Positions 23,636 to 32,918 are shown, counted from the first letter of the stretch. The stretch is DNA of 64,000 nucleotides from Streptomyces griseus (GCF_900460065.1 NZ_UAVD01000036.1:96286-160285), one strand, 5' to 3'. Numbers and translations: made by a program. The notes: generated by a model from the sequence alone, not told the origin.

Positions 23636-24727
23636 TCAGTCGACCTGTGCTGCGACAGAACCAACGACCTTCTCCGCTAGCAGCGGCGGCACGCAGTTGC
23701 CTACCTGCGCTTGCACCGAGGTGCGCTTCCCCACGAACTCGAATTCATCGGGAAAAGTGAACAGACGCTTCAGCTCCGGTACCCGAAGGCGCCTGTTCTC
23801 CCAGTGAAACGGTCCGATATAAGGGCCAGGCTGAGCCTGGATAGTGGGAGCAGGGCGATTGGGATCCAACTTGAGCAGGAAGGACCAATACTTCGATCGC
23901 CACTTGAATTCAGGGTTCTGATGCCCACGCTCTTCGGTGTAATGGAGATAGTTTTCCCCTGGGGGAATATCGGGCAACAGGTGACCGTACTTTCCGGCGA
24001 CGACTTCGCCCGGCTCCGGTTCTGCCATCAGCCCCTCGAGCGCCTGACTCGTCGTAACGTGAGGCTGCTCCGTTGTCCCGGTGGCGCGGCGCTCCCACTT
24101 TCCGCCATGAGTTGGATCTGGATGCTGGGGAACTTTTTTGCCTTTAGGCACCCCAATCAAAAAGAGCCTTGGCCTAGCCTGTGGAACACCAAAATCTGCC
24201 GCATTCAGAACTTTCGACTCACATGCGTAGCCAGCCTCGTCGATTTCCTTGAGCAAACGCTCATACGCAGGCCGCGACGCCTTATTGTTAAACGTTAGGG
24301 CGTAGACGTTTTCCAGGACGAAGGCACGCGGCTTTCCTTCGCGCAAGATTCGCGTATAGGACTGCAGCAGGGAAGCTCCGGGATCGAGACCCTTGCGCTT
24401 GTACTCAAGCCAGAAGCCAGACTTAGAAAATGGGGTGCAAGGAGGGCCGCCCACCAGTAGATCTGGACGCTCACGACCCTTGAGGCCAGCGGCGCCGAGA
24501 AGCTCCTTTGTGGGGACTTCCAAGATGTCTCGCTGGATCACTTCGGACTGGAGGTGGGAGAAGTTCTTCTCCATCGTGGCCACGGCGTCGGCGTTGTGCT
24601 CGACAGCGGCACGTACCTCGTAGCCCGCCGCTTCCACACCGAGGTCGAGTCCGCCGGCGCCGGAGAACAATGAGATTGCGATGCCATGACTTGTCACAGA
24701 GGACAGAGTGCCAGACGTGACTGACAT
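23636..24727 (-). CDS. C5-cytosine DNA methyltransferase of a SacI-like R-M system
   Basis: About 363 aa. Motif I AISLFSGAGGLDLGVEAAG, motif IV LLVGGPPCTPFSKSG with catalytic Cys, motif VI AFVLENVYALT, motif VIII QARPRLFLIG, motif X VQAQVGNCVPPLLAEKV. The segment between VIII and IX (about 215-315) is the target-recognition part. Start set at MSVTSGTL; a GTG nine codons earlier is possible, and neither has a clear ribosome-binding site. Lower GC than its surroundings. Divergent from the endonuclease gene. Confidence 0.9.
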   Translation of the reverse strand: MSVTSGTLSSVTSHGIAISLFSGAGGLDLGVEAAGYEVRAAVEHNADAVATMEKNFSHLQSEVIQRDILEVPTKELLGAAGLKGRERPDLLVGGPPCTPFSKSGFWLEYKRKGLDPGASLLQSYTRILREGKPRAFVLENVYALTFNNKASRPAYERLLKEIDEAGYACESKVLNAADFGVPQARPRLFLIGVPKGKKVPQHPDPTHGGKWERRATGTTEQPHVTTSQALEGLMAEPEPGEVVAGKYGHLLPDIPPGENYLHYTEERGHQNPEFKWRSKYWSFLLKLDPNRPAPTIQAQPGPYIGPFHWENRRLRVPELKRLFTFPDEFEFVGKRTSVQAQVGNCVPPLLAEKVVGSVAAQVD

Positions 24728-24853
24728 CGAGGGCCGAGACCCTCGAATCTGCACGCTGCGTGTTGAGCTGCGGGCGCAGAGTACCTAGAGGAGGGCAGGT
24801 GTGCGACCCTGGGCGCCGTCACGCCAAGTCGACCATGACGCTCGGGGAGAAAC

Positions 24854-26047
24854 ATGCCGCAACACGGGGGCAAAAAGGTACTCAAGGTAAATAAGGGACA
24901 GGCGCAAGCCAAGTTCCTCGAAGCGCTTGCGCTTGCTCAGTCTGGAAGTGACGAACTTCCCAACGAGTGGATCGTACGTACTCGCCAGGTTGGGCACGCT
25001 AGCAACGCAACGAACACGCCCCTTCTGGGGACAGCACTGCTAGCCAAAGCAACCAACAAAGACATCAACGCTCTTGCCCTCCAAACCGCGGTTCACCGCG
25101 GTTACTCCGCCCGTGGCGTGGCCAAGGGCGTACTGGTGCCGATGTGTGTCGAGCATCAGATCGACCTCCGGACAACCGGGGCTGAACCGCTAAACAATCA
25201 GCCTTTCTTCTCCAAGGCGCAGGTGATTAAAGATCTAATTCCAGAAAGTAAGCCCACAGCCCGAAGTGAACTCGAGTTCTTGATTCAATGCCTCGAAGCT
25301 GCCGACTACCTGGAAGGAGAAAGCGCACTATACGCCCTTGCCGCCTTCCTACGGGTACGGATCGAGGACGGCAATAAGGCCACCGTTCTTACGCTGGCGG
25401 GAAGCATTCTGACGCTTCCCATACTGAGCGGGCTGACGCGAGATTTTATTAACAAAAACCGCGAGGGAGGTCGCCGGGGTCAAGCCTTGGTGGCAGCCTG
25501 CCTGGACCTCGTGCATCCAGGAATGGTTCGCGCTGACGCGATCAACGACCCTAGCCGAAAAATCCCAGGCGACGTGGCGATCGAGATCACAGAAGAACCT
25601 AACGGCGCGGACTTGCTAATTCCCTTCCCTGAAAAACATGAATCGACCAAGGAATCAAAAAACACAACTGTCGTATTGAGCGCAGAAGCAAAACAGAAAG
25701 TGGTCACGCAAAGCGAAATTCTGCAATTCGCTGAACGTCTAGCAGCGGCAGGGATCGGTAAAGGCTTGTACGTCGCAGTAGATCCTAACCAAGCAGACCT
25801 AGAAGTTGAGGAACTCACACAAAAGACGCAGGACCGTAACGGTGTCACTTTGAGGGTTATCACCGATCCAGAGCGACTACTAGAAGAGGCCATCCAGTGG
25901 TCACCCTTCCCGCTTGAGCAGTGCCTCCAGTCTTTTCCTCAGCTACTCGTTCAACGGCTGAAAGACTTCCATTGTGGAAAAGACAGTCAATACGAGTGGG
26001 CAGACTTGCTCTCCGCCGCTGCCTCGGAGGCCGATCTTGATCAGTGA
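24854..26047 (+). CDS. Restriction endonuclease, SacI family
   Basis: 397 aa. The stretch GVLVPMCVEHQIDLRTTGAE followed by PLNNQPFF closely follows what I remember of SacI (GVVVPMSVELGFDLGATGRE / PINNQPFF). Other shared points are LDLVHPGMV, INDPSRKIPGDVAIEI (likely PD...ExK-type core region) and WSPFPLEQCLQSFPQLLVQRL. The GC content drops and codons such as ATA, TTA-adjacent AAA and ATT appear, unlike host genes, so this is acquired cargo. Together with the methyltransferase it forms a type II system, probably recognising GAGCTC. Specificity is inference. Confidence 0.82.
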   Translation: MPQHGGKKVLKVNKGQAQAKFLEALALAQSGSDELPNEWIVRTRQVGHASNATNTPLLGTALLAKATNKDINALALQTAVHRGYSARGVAKGVLVPMCVEHQIDLRTTGAEPLNNQPFFSKAQVIKDLIPESKPTARSELEFLIQCLEAADYLEGESALYALAAFLRVRIEDGNKATVLTLAGSILTLPILSGLTRDFINKNREGGRRGQALVAACLDLVHPGMVRADAINDPSRKIPGDVAIEITEEPNGADLLIPFPEKHESTKESKNTTVVLSAEAKQKVVTQSEILQFAERLAAAGIGKGLYVAVDPNQADLEVEELTQKTQDRNGVTLRVITDPERLLEEAIQWSPFPLEQCLQSFPQLLVQRLKDFHCGKDSQYEWADLLSAAASEADLDQ

Positions 26048-26201
26048 TCCCAGACTCAGAGTCAGGTAGGAGCCAGCGTCCCGATGAGTGTCTAACTGCG
26101 TGACAACGCAGGCAGCCGGCTGCGGACAACCACGGATGCCGGTGGATGATCAGCCCAGGCCAGAGGACCCCGGGCCCCAGGTCGAGCACTCCCCGAGTTG
26201 C

Positions 26202-26248
26202 TTCGGGACGAAGAGGTCGTGGGTTCAAATCCCGCCACCCCGACAGCT
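26202..26248. repeat. attR of the AICE
   Basis: Perfect copy of 14214-14260. The upstream half does not form a tRNA (CCGAGTTGC instead of the D-arm), so only the left copy makes a functional tRNA. Confidence 0.93.
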
Positions 26249-26258
26249 GAAATAGCAG

Positions 26259-26297
26259 GTCAGGGGCCTGATCCACTTAGTGGATCAGGCCCCTGAC
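26259..26297. terminator. Displaced chromosomal terminator of tRNA-Pro
   Basis: Perfect 18-bp arms 26259-26276 and 26280-26297 (GTCAGGGGCCTGATCCAC and complement) with a 3-nt loop, 11 bp beyond attR. Before insertion it would have followed the tRNA. Confidence 0.7.
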
Positions 26298-27154
26298 TCG
26301 TTTCTGGGGACGTCTTGGGAGCCATTTGGGAGCCGATCTCGGAACCCGGCTCCCAAACGGCTACTCCGCAGAATCCCCTACAAGGCCGCGCTGAGCGCTC
26401 AAAGCACGGCCGCCCTCGCCCCTGGCACCCTGTAGGCCGGTGGCCGCGCGGGCGTGTCCGCTGTCAGCCCAGCGCACCACAGCCACCGTGATTCGCGGCA
26501 GGCTGAAAGGCGGGGCGGCGACCGTTACCCGTGGTCACTGTCGGCGCCGGTAGCTGATCCGCATGGCGTAGCGCCGACTGGCATCAGTCACAGGGGACCG
26601 TGTAGGTGAGCTCGCGGCAGGAATGCTGGACATGGAGGGCGTGGCGCCCCCACCTGCAGGGCGCGGACGCGCAGCGCAGTCTTGACGACATCCACGCGAT
26701 GGCCGGTGGGGCTGCCCCCATCGGGCGGCGTCTCGCTCGTAGGACCAGAGCATGGGGCCGTCACCGAAGAATTCGACGCAGCGGTCGAAGACAGCAGCGC
26801 GCATGCCTTTACCCTCCACGCCGGCGATCTCGTCGAACCAGACGCGACGATCCCTACGTCGCTCAGGTACTCGTCTCATCGGAGCACCGCGAGAGCGTTG
26901 ACCACATAGTCCAAGGCCCGGCACGCCGCGCGAGTGAGGGTTCAGCGTCGGGGAGCGCACTACTCGGGCAGTTGTCGAGCCGTGGATGAGCAGCATGGCG
27001 CTGATGGCGATGGGCGCCTCACGCTGATCATGCCCGCTCACGCTGACCTACATTCCGTGTCACCGGAGGGTCGTCCCCGGACTGCCCCTTCCACCGTCAC
27101 GGTTCCACATCAGGACTTCCCAACTCCATTATTAACTCAGTAAGCTACATAGTT
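26298..27154. other. Accessory spacer, no confident gene
   Basis: About 860 bp. GGGAGCC repeats at 26310-26365, then lower-quality open frames. A minus-strand stretch around 26740-26890 reads VWFDEIAGVEGKGMRAAVFDRC and has protein-like character, possibly a decayed gene, but I cannot assign it. Confidence 0.5.
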
Positions 27155-27493
27155 ATGGACTTCACAATTATCAAGCACGCGGTCGAGGTCGACCACGGCA
27201 TCAAGCGCCTCTCCATGCACTTCATCAAGAAGCACGCTGCACCGGAACGAGCCCGGCTGAGCGCGGAGTTGTGTGCACAGATCGGTGAGGAGTTCGACAG
27301 GCTCGGGCTCTCCACGCTGCCGCGAACGCTGCCGACTTCTGAGAATGAGTTCGTATGGGTCATCCAGCGCGACAGCGTTCTGGGCGAAGTCGCGGATGTC
27401 GCCGCCGCCTTGGCGCATCTGGACAAGCTCGGGATGAATCCTCTCCCCCAGGTGTTTGACAACTACCCCAAAGCCAAGAGCAACCTGAGCTGA
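27155..27493 (+). CDS. Hypothetical protein of the accessory island (112 aa)
   Basis: Begins MDFTIIKHAVEVDHGIKRLS; alpha/beta composition with conserved-looking LPRTLPTSENEFVWVIQRDS and a C-terminal KAKSNLS. GC content is lower than in core genes. No family recognised. A TAAGCT hexamer lies 9 nt before the ATG and no ribosome-binding site is visible, so it may be leaderless. Same strand as the two larger unknown genes downstream. Confidence 0.65.
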   Translation: MDFTIIKHAVEVDHGIKRLSMHFIKKHAAPERARLSAELCAQIGEEFDRLGLSTLPRTLPTSENEFVWVIQRDSVLGEVADVAAALAHLDKLGMNPLPQVFDNYPKAKSNLS

Positions 27494-27686
27494 AGGGACG
27501 TACAAGCGCCACGTACAACTCCCACATGCCGCGTACAGCAACAAGCGTATCTATGTTTCCTGAGCTAAAAAGTGACCTCGTGTGCTCGCGACTGGCCCGT
27601 ATGGTGGTCTCAACAGGCGTCACAGGCAACCTTGGTGACGCCACAACACCTAGCCTCTTAGGCAACGGCACCGTCAGGAGTCACAG

Positions 27687-28367
27687 ATGAGCAACGCTGA
27701 CGAGATACGCATCCCGCGTGACGAACCCATTTTCATCGTCGGTACCTCCGGACGGCTGCCACTTCGGACCATATGCGTGCTTGAACTGATGGGCTCAGAG
27801 GTTCCGTGGTACCGACATAGATGGATCACTCTTCTCGGTGACCGTCTACGAATTGCCACGACAGAGCCGATACCACATCCAAGCAGGATCGTCAACGGCA
27901 AGTATGGCGCCCGTACGAGGTCTGTCAACGTGAGAGCAGCGCAAGCGCTTGGCCAGCAGTGCGCCAGGCGATTCGCCGAGGCGCTGGATGAGTTCCCCAA
28001 ACCTCTCATCGCCCACATGCCCAAGCAACACTCGCAGCAGGCCGAACAGCGCATGCTCAGGTGGCTGTGCACTCGGCTCGCCGGACGCCCTTCAGGGCTG
28101 GCCGTCATCCATACCAGTCAGGGGATTACGTGGTACCGCCTCACGACGGACGGTCCGGTTTTGGAACCGCTGCCTCCGGAATCACCTGCACTGATGGCTC
28201 TCCCCTGCCCTGCTGCTGAGGTGGAGCTACTCCTGACACCCGCAAAACTCGGGGCTTACGCCGCTTATCAACATCGGTGCTACCCACACGTGAGCTACAG
28301 GCCGACCTGGCTCCCCCTTGAGCTGCCTTGGGCAGATGAGGATATCGCACAAGAAATCTTGACATAG
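27687..28367 (+). CDS. Hypothetical protein of the accessory island (226 aa)
   Basis: ATG with AGGAG 7 nt upstream. Begins MSNADEIRIPRDEPIFIVGT and contains VPWYRHRWITLLGDRLRIATTE, RMLRWLCTRLAGRPSGLAVIHTS and a C-terminal WLPLELPWADEDIAQEIL. Soluble, mixed alpha/beta, no membrane segment, no motif I know. Its stop is 87 bp before the 788-aa gene on the same strand, so the two are probably cotranscribed. Confidence 0.75.
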   Translation: MSNADEIRIPRDEPIFIVGTSGRLPLRTICVLELMGSEVPWYRHRWITLLGDRLRIATTEPIPHPSRIVNGKYGARTRSVNVRAAQALGQQCARRFAEALDEFPKPLIAHMPKQHSQQAEQRMLRWLCTRLAGRPSGLAVIHTSQGITWYRLTTDGPVLEPLPPESPALMALPCPAAEVELLLTPAKLGAYAAYQHRCYPHVSYRPTWLPLELPWADEDIAQEILT

Positions 28368-28454
28368 CGGCCCGGCGGCGAGTTCACGCGACTCGCCGCC
28401 CTCCGCTATGACCGCTGCAGACCAATTTGGACACAACATTGGAGATCTGTGCCC

Positions 28455-30821
28455 ATGACCACTGGCAAACCCGCTTCCCTTTCCATCGACGTCCCCTGGG
28501 GGACGGACGCAATCCGGGTAACCAACATCTCGCCCCACCTCCCTGCCGACTCGACGGACAGCCATGGCGAGGTGGTGACCGCAGCAGGCCGGGCCAATCC
28601 GAGCACCTGGCTGCCGGACACTTCATGGGGAGCCATAGCGCGTGCAACAACTCGCCCCGACGCATTGGCGGTTCAGCTCCGCCCGACGGCGGACGAGCCC
28701 TCGGGTCTCCTGATGATCGAAAACGTCGAAGGAGCGACACTGCGGTCGGTTGTCACCCGTGTCCTGCTGAGCGAACTGTTCCCCGGTCCACAGCCCCGTA
28801 CTGGCATGGAGGTATCGGAGGTTCCCGACCCGCAGGTACACGGGATCATCCATGAGGGCCGTCCCGGTGCGATCGTGCAGTACCGCTACGAGAGCCTCGC
28901 CCACCTTCGAAACCACGTGTGGCAGACCATCCACGCGACGCTGTCACTGAACAGCTACGCGACTTCCATCCTCACACGCTCCGTCACCCGCAACCTGATC
29001 ACCCATCCTGTCGAGATCGTCTTCGAGGACGGTACGGAGGCGATCCACCTTCTCGTCGTCCGTGACGGCATCACGCGACTCGCCAGCGCCTGGGCGGTCC
29101 TAGCCGGGCATGGGGCCGACCCCGCCTCGGTAGCCACCCTGGCCACCGAGGCACTGCTCGGCAGCCCTTCTGCGGCAGGGACGTCTACAGGCCCCGGTCT
29201 CGGACAGCGTCTGGCAACCAGCCGGGCTCAGTGGCGGCAGGAACTGCGGGAAGAATTCCAAGATGAGATGAAGGGGGCCACGCCCGGGCTTCGGGCCGCT
29301 CAGATTGCCCAGTCCTACGTCGTTCCGGCGCAGATCGCCGTCGGGGTCGAGGGGCACGAGGGCCGCGTGCTGTCTCCCGAGGACATTTTTGACGACGCCA
29401 TTCGTTCAGTACTGGCTTCTGTACACGTCGAGTTCAAGCAGTGGGACGCGGCGGCCCAAAATGTCGAGGTCGTCACCCGAGCCCTGAAGCGGATCATCCA
29501 GCAAGGCGACCCGCGATGGAACACAGCCGAACTCCAGGCGGTCTACGGGCTTGCCGTCGGCCGCATCCCCGTGGCCGAGCTCCCACAGCTATTCGGAGGT
29601 AACCCGGCTCCTCCCGGGACTGCTCTCTGGCGTGCCATCTACCTGGTCAGCGCCCTGACGCGGCCGGATCTCCTGGAGCTTCTCAAGGACCAGGCCAAGG
29701 CCATCAAGGGCGGCCAGCGAATGAGCATGAAGGGGTTCGGCGAGCTGCTCGGTCCGATCATCGATCTGCCCTGGCGCGCGAAGAAGAAGCTCGTCACCAA
29801 GCAGGCCCGAAATGCATGGAACAACGGTGGTGTGCTGTCGAAGGACGTCACCGAGGGTTGGACTCCGCAACCCACTGACGATTTCACCGAGCTGATCGCA
29901 TTGGCCATGAACGGCGACGATGACGCCCGACGCACCCTGGCTGTGGCCGGCGGTGTCGCGCTGATCGCCGACAAGCTCCTGACCAGGAATGTCGGCTCAT
30001 CGCTAGGGGCCAAGAAGGAGAAGGGCGGCGTCCCTTTCCGGTCGGACGTGAACAAGGTCATCGAGGGACTCTCGCGGCCAACGAACGAACTTGGCCTGTG
30101 GACCCTCGCGCTCGCCGCCAATGCGTTCCGCAGTGACGACCTGCCACAGAACTCCGTGCCCAAGCAGAGCCTGACCGGCAAGGAGTCGACAACGTCCGCT
30201 GAGCCTCCTTACGTGCACTTCAGGGCCGATCTCGATGCCCCGGACCGCATCGCCCGCGACGCCAATGGTGTGCCGATCCCCCTTTACGAGTGGGATGTCG
30301 TCGCGGCCTCGGCCCCGGAGCGTGCGGCACAGGCTGTACCACAGCCACTGATCACTGGTCCGGTGACGGTTCTCGTTCCGGCCACCCCCTCTTCGGACGA
30401 TGAGACTGCACGGGCCGACGGCGACGCCACTACCAGTGGCCCTACCGACGAGGAGTCCGTCACAACGACAGACCCGGTGGCGGAGCAGGGGGCCGAGGGC
30501 GCTTTGTCCACCATCCCCGCCCAGCCTCACCCCGCAGAAGGCGCTCCACTGCCTCCCAGCCAGCGCGCCGCCACACATCGGGAGGCCCTACACCTCGGAG
30601 TGCAGGGCGCCCGGGACGCCCTCGACCATTTGCATGCCCTTGAGCCGGAAGTTGGGGACCACACGCCGATCGTCCCGGTGAACCAGCTGGACGAGTTGCA
30701 CAACCTGCTGGTCGGCATTCTGACTGACGTAGAGAACCTACGGCGCAGGACGGTAGAGGCTCGTGCCTCAGAGGGGGACATCTCGGAATGTGACGATTCC
30801 GAGGAGATGGTCTTGGGCTGA
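28455..30821 (+). CDS. Large hypothetical protein of the accessory island (788 aa), possible ParB-like segment
   Basis: ATG at 28455 has GGAGATCT about 10 nt upstream; a GTG two codons earlier is too close. Around residues 165-220: LNSYATSILTRSVTRNLITH, then VEIVFEDGTEAIHLLVVRDG and ITRLASAWAVLAGHG. The polar DGxxR within a beta-alpha context resembles ParB/DGQHR-type domains; this is only pattern similarity. The middle (250-560) is helical with KEKGGVPFRSDVNKVIEGLS. Residues ~620-720 are an acidic Pro/Thr-rich linker, and the tail (QLDELHNLLVGILTDVENLRRRTVEA) looks like a coiled coil. No assigned function. Confidence 0.75.
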   Translation: MTTGKPASLSIDVPWGTDAIRVTNISPHLPADSTDSHGEVVTAAGRANPSTWLPDTSWGAIARATTRPDALAVQLRPTADEPSGLLMIENVEGATLRSVVTRVLLSELFPGPQPRTGMEVSEVPDPQVHGIIHEGRPGAIVQYRYESLAHLRNHVWQTIHATLSLNSYATSILTRSVTRNLITHPVEIVFEDGTEAIHLLVVRDGITRLASAWAVLAGHGADPASVATLATEALLGSPSAAGTSTGPGLGQRLATSRAQWRQELREEFQDEMKGATPGLRAAQIAQSYVVPAQIAVGVEGHEGRVLSPEDIFDDAIRSVLASVHVEFKQWDAAAQNVEVVTRALKRIIQQGDPRWNTAELQAVYGLAVGRIPVAELPQLFGGNPAPPGTALWRAIYLVSALTRPDLLELLKDQAKAIKGGQRMSMKGFGELLGPIIDLPWRAKKKLVTKQARNAWNNGGVLSKDVTEGWTPQPTDDFTELIALAMNGDDDARRTLAVAGGVALIADKLLTRNVGSSLGAKKEKGGVPFRSDVNKVIEGLSRPTNELGLWTLALAANAFRSDDLPQNSVPKQSLTGKESTTSAEPPYVHFRADLDAPDRIARDANGVPIPLYEWDVVAASAPERAAQAVPQPLITGPVTVLVPATPSSDDETARADGDATTSGPTDEESVTTTDPVAEQGAEGALSTIPAQPHPAEGAPLPPSQRAATHREALHLGVQGARDALDHLHALEPEVGDHTPIVPVNQLDELHNLLVGILTDVENLRRRTVEARASEGDISECDDSEEMVLG

Positions 30822-30990
30822 CCAGCAAACGCTCGTAGCTCAAGTTTCCCCGCGACAGCAAAACGGGTAAGGATCGGTGCTGGGATCACACCGTCCCTGA
30901 CTCGCAACCGAAGGAATCGAGCGCCCCAAGTCCCCTCGGCGTGGTCAGGATCGCTGGGCGGTCCAGGCCCTTCGAGCGACGACGAAGCGC

Positions 30991-31026
30991 CTGTGCGCCT
31001 CTACCCCACGGGGTAGAGGCGCACAG
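30991..31026. terminator. Strong hairpin between the island genes and the integrase remnant
   Basis: Arms CTGTGCGCCTCTACCCC (30991-31007) and perfect complement (31010-31026). It lies 170 bp after the 788-aa gene and 6 bp beyond the stop of the minus-strand integrase remnant, so it can terminate both. Confidence 0.7.
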
Positions 31027-31032
31027 CTGGTG

Positions 31033-31640
31033 CTATTCCAGGTCACGTGCTTGCCTGCGTGCGTACAGAAGGTCGCGGAGCACGCGCACCGATGACGTAG
31101 GACACATGGCCAGCCGCGAGTCGAGAGCTGCCTCCCACTGTCCGGACAGGCCGTGCATGAGCCGCTTTCGCATGCCCGGAGTGACGTGGGCGTAGCGCGC
31201 AGATACGGAGCCGTCGATATGGCCCATGCGCTGGTCCATGAGGACCTTCTCGGTACCGATCCATCACGGTTCTATGGGTGTGGCGCAGGCCGTGGGGTGT
31301 GAGGCCCTTGGCGATCGGGAGCCAGCAGGCGTCGGCCCGGTTGCCGGCGCCGCGCCCCCGCACTGGCACGCCGGGCCACGGCTCGCCGAGCAGGGGAACG
31401 GGGCGCGCTTCTTGCGGGGCCTTCTTCGGGTACCAGCCTGACACCGCCGGGGTGAACAGCCAGGTCCCGAAGCCGTTCCTGCGCCAGTGCGCCGCATGTT
31501 CCGCCACGACTCCGCCACGCACGAACCCGAGGTCGTTGACGGCCCTCTCCACCCGTGTGCGGGTGGCGTCGGCGACGCGGTCAGGGTGGTTGAGGACGTT
31601 GGAAATCCTGCTGGCCACCCGGCTCGACGGTCGCGGCCTC
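31033..31640 (-). pseudogene. Broken tyrosine recombinase joined to a LacI-type DNA-binding fragment
   Basis: C-terminal recombinase part: WLFTPAVSGWYPKKAPQEAR, GLTPHGLRHTHRTVMDR (HxLRHT box near 31300), then after a frame change GTEKVLMDQRMGHIDGSVSA and RYAHVTPGMRKRL with the catalytic Tyr. The join at about 31256-31261 reads as a 5-bp deletion (MDRIGTEK expected). Upstream of about 31516 the same frame switches to SRISNVLNHPDRVADATRTR and VERAVNDLGFVR, the second half of a LacI-family helix-turn-helix. No start for either gene remains. Confidence 0.8.
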
Positions 31641-32111
31641 GATACGGCGGGCAGCCAGCTCGTGGTTCCCTCCGACCGCTGCGGGGCCAGGTACGTCAGT
31701 GCGATCACCCGCGTCTGGGCGGGCCCCTACGGGTCCCTGACGGCATGACACGGGTCGGCGACCGGGTGGAAACCCGGCGTCGCCGCCCTCACCCTTCCGG
31801 GTGAAATCGTCGCTGCGGCGAGGCGCCAACAGCCCCTTCCGCACCGCGCGCCGCCGTCCACCCGAACCCTTCCGGACGCACAGGATTTCCCCGAACTTCG
31901 GTGTTCCGGCACGGAGTTGAGGGTTTATCTACGCGCGGAGCACAGGACACCGAACGATCATTCGGGCATATCAGACGACTTCTCGCACGGGCATTACCGG
32001 CTGGTACCGCGAGCTGCTAGAAACTGCATCGCTCCCCCCAACCCCCCACCTGTCCCCCACAGCTCGTTCTTCCATCCCCTCATCCCCCCACGTTTCGAAG
32101 GGCTGGCAGCC

Positions 32112-32918
32112 ATGTCAGTACGAAGAATTCGCGCGTCCGTCGTCACTCTCGCGCTGGCCGCCGCGGCCGCGCTCGGCGTCGCGGGGCCCGCCTCCGCGAC
32201 CGACTCGGCCGCCGCGGGCGGCTATGCGGCACTCGGCGACTCCTACTCCTCGGGGGTCGGCGCCGGAAGCTACCTCTCCGACAGCGGCGACTGCCGACGC
32301 AGCACCAACGCCTACCCCTACCTGTGGCAGGCGGCGAACTCTCCCGCCTCGTTCGACTTCGTCGCCTGTTCGGGAGCGACCACCTCGTCCGTGGCGAGCA
32401 GCCAGCTCGGTGTGCTCAACGCGTCCACCTCCCTGGTCAGCGTCACCGCCGGAGGCAATGACGTCGGGTTCGCCGACGTCATGCAGGACTGCGTGCTGTC
32501 CAACGAGGCCACCTGCATCAACAGCGTGAACAACGCCGTCTCGCAGATGAACAGCACCCTGCCCGGCAGCCTCGACGCGCTCTATGACGGCATCCGGGCC
32601 CGCGCCCCGCAGGCCCAGGTCGTGGTGCTCGGCTACCCGCGCTTCTACCAGCTGTCCGGCAGCTGCGTCGCCGGACTCTCCGAGGCCGAGCGGACCGCGA
32701 TCAACAACGCGTCGGACGTGCTGAACGACGTCATCGCCAAGCGGTCCGCCGACGCCGGGTTCACCTTCTCCAGCGTGGTGGACGAATTCACCGGACACGA
32801 GCTGTGCTCCGGCGACGCCTGGCTCCACAGCGTCACGGTGCCGGTCTACAACTCGTACCACCCCAAGGCGGCGGGGCAGTCGGGCGGCTATCTGCCCGCC
32901 TTCCGCTCGGCGGTGTAG
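32112..32918 (+). CDS. Secreted SGNH-family esterase/lipase
   Basis: 268 aa. Sec signal peptide (RRIRASVVTLALAAAAALGV, cleavage near ASA-TDS). Block I YAALGDSYSSG with the nucleophile Ser near residue 43, block III SVTAGGNDVGF, and block V NSYHPKAAGQ with the catalytic His. Six Cys (for example GDCRRS, VACSG, QDCVLS, ATCINS, GSCVAG, ELCSG) suit the three disulfides of Streptomyces SGNH lipases. Hydrolyses ester substrates outside the cell. ATG after GGGCTGGCAGCC, weak ribosome-binding site. Confidence 0.92.
   Translation: MSVRRIRASVVTLALAAAAALGVAGPASATDSAAAGGYAALGDSYSSGVGAGSYLSDSGDCRRSTNAYPYLWQAANSPASFDFVACSGATTSSVASSQLGVLNASTSLVSVTAGGNDVGFADVMQDCVLSNEATCINSVNNAVSQMNSTLPGSLDALYDGIRARAPQAQVVVLGYPRFYQLSGSCVAGLSEAERTAINNASDVLNDVIAKRSADAGFTFSSVVDEFTGHELCSGDAWLHSVTVPVYNSYHPKAAGQSGGYLPAFRSAV

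Larger units (their letters stand above)
14182..26248. mobile_element. pSAM2-like actinomycete integrative and conjugative element (AICE)
   Basis: About 12.0 kb bounded by the 47-bp perfect repeat 14214-14260/26202-26248 that covers the tRNA-Pro 3' end. (The interval given here includes the tRNA for orientation.) Contents in order: int, xis, repSA, methyltransferase-like gene, small spread genes, traB-type translocase (all minus strand), then a GntR repressor and GNAT gene (plus), a structured noncoding region, and a divergent restriction-modification pair. The backbone gene set is that of pSAM2. The R-M pair and GNAT are cargo. Confidence 0.93.
30822..32111. other. Spacer with decayed genes before the SGNH esterase
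   Basis: Apart from the hairpin and the recombinase/LacI remnant, I see no intact gene. From 31650 to 32111 there is a CT-rich promoter/leader region for the esterase (TCCCCCCA runs at about 32033-32092), and no clear -10. Confidence 0.55.

Noticed and set aside
26202..26248. Second tRNA-Pro gene
   Set aside because: Only the 3' half is present. The 5' side cannot form acceptor or D arms, so it is attR.
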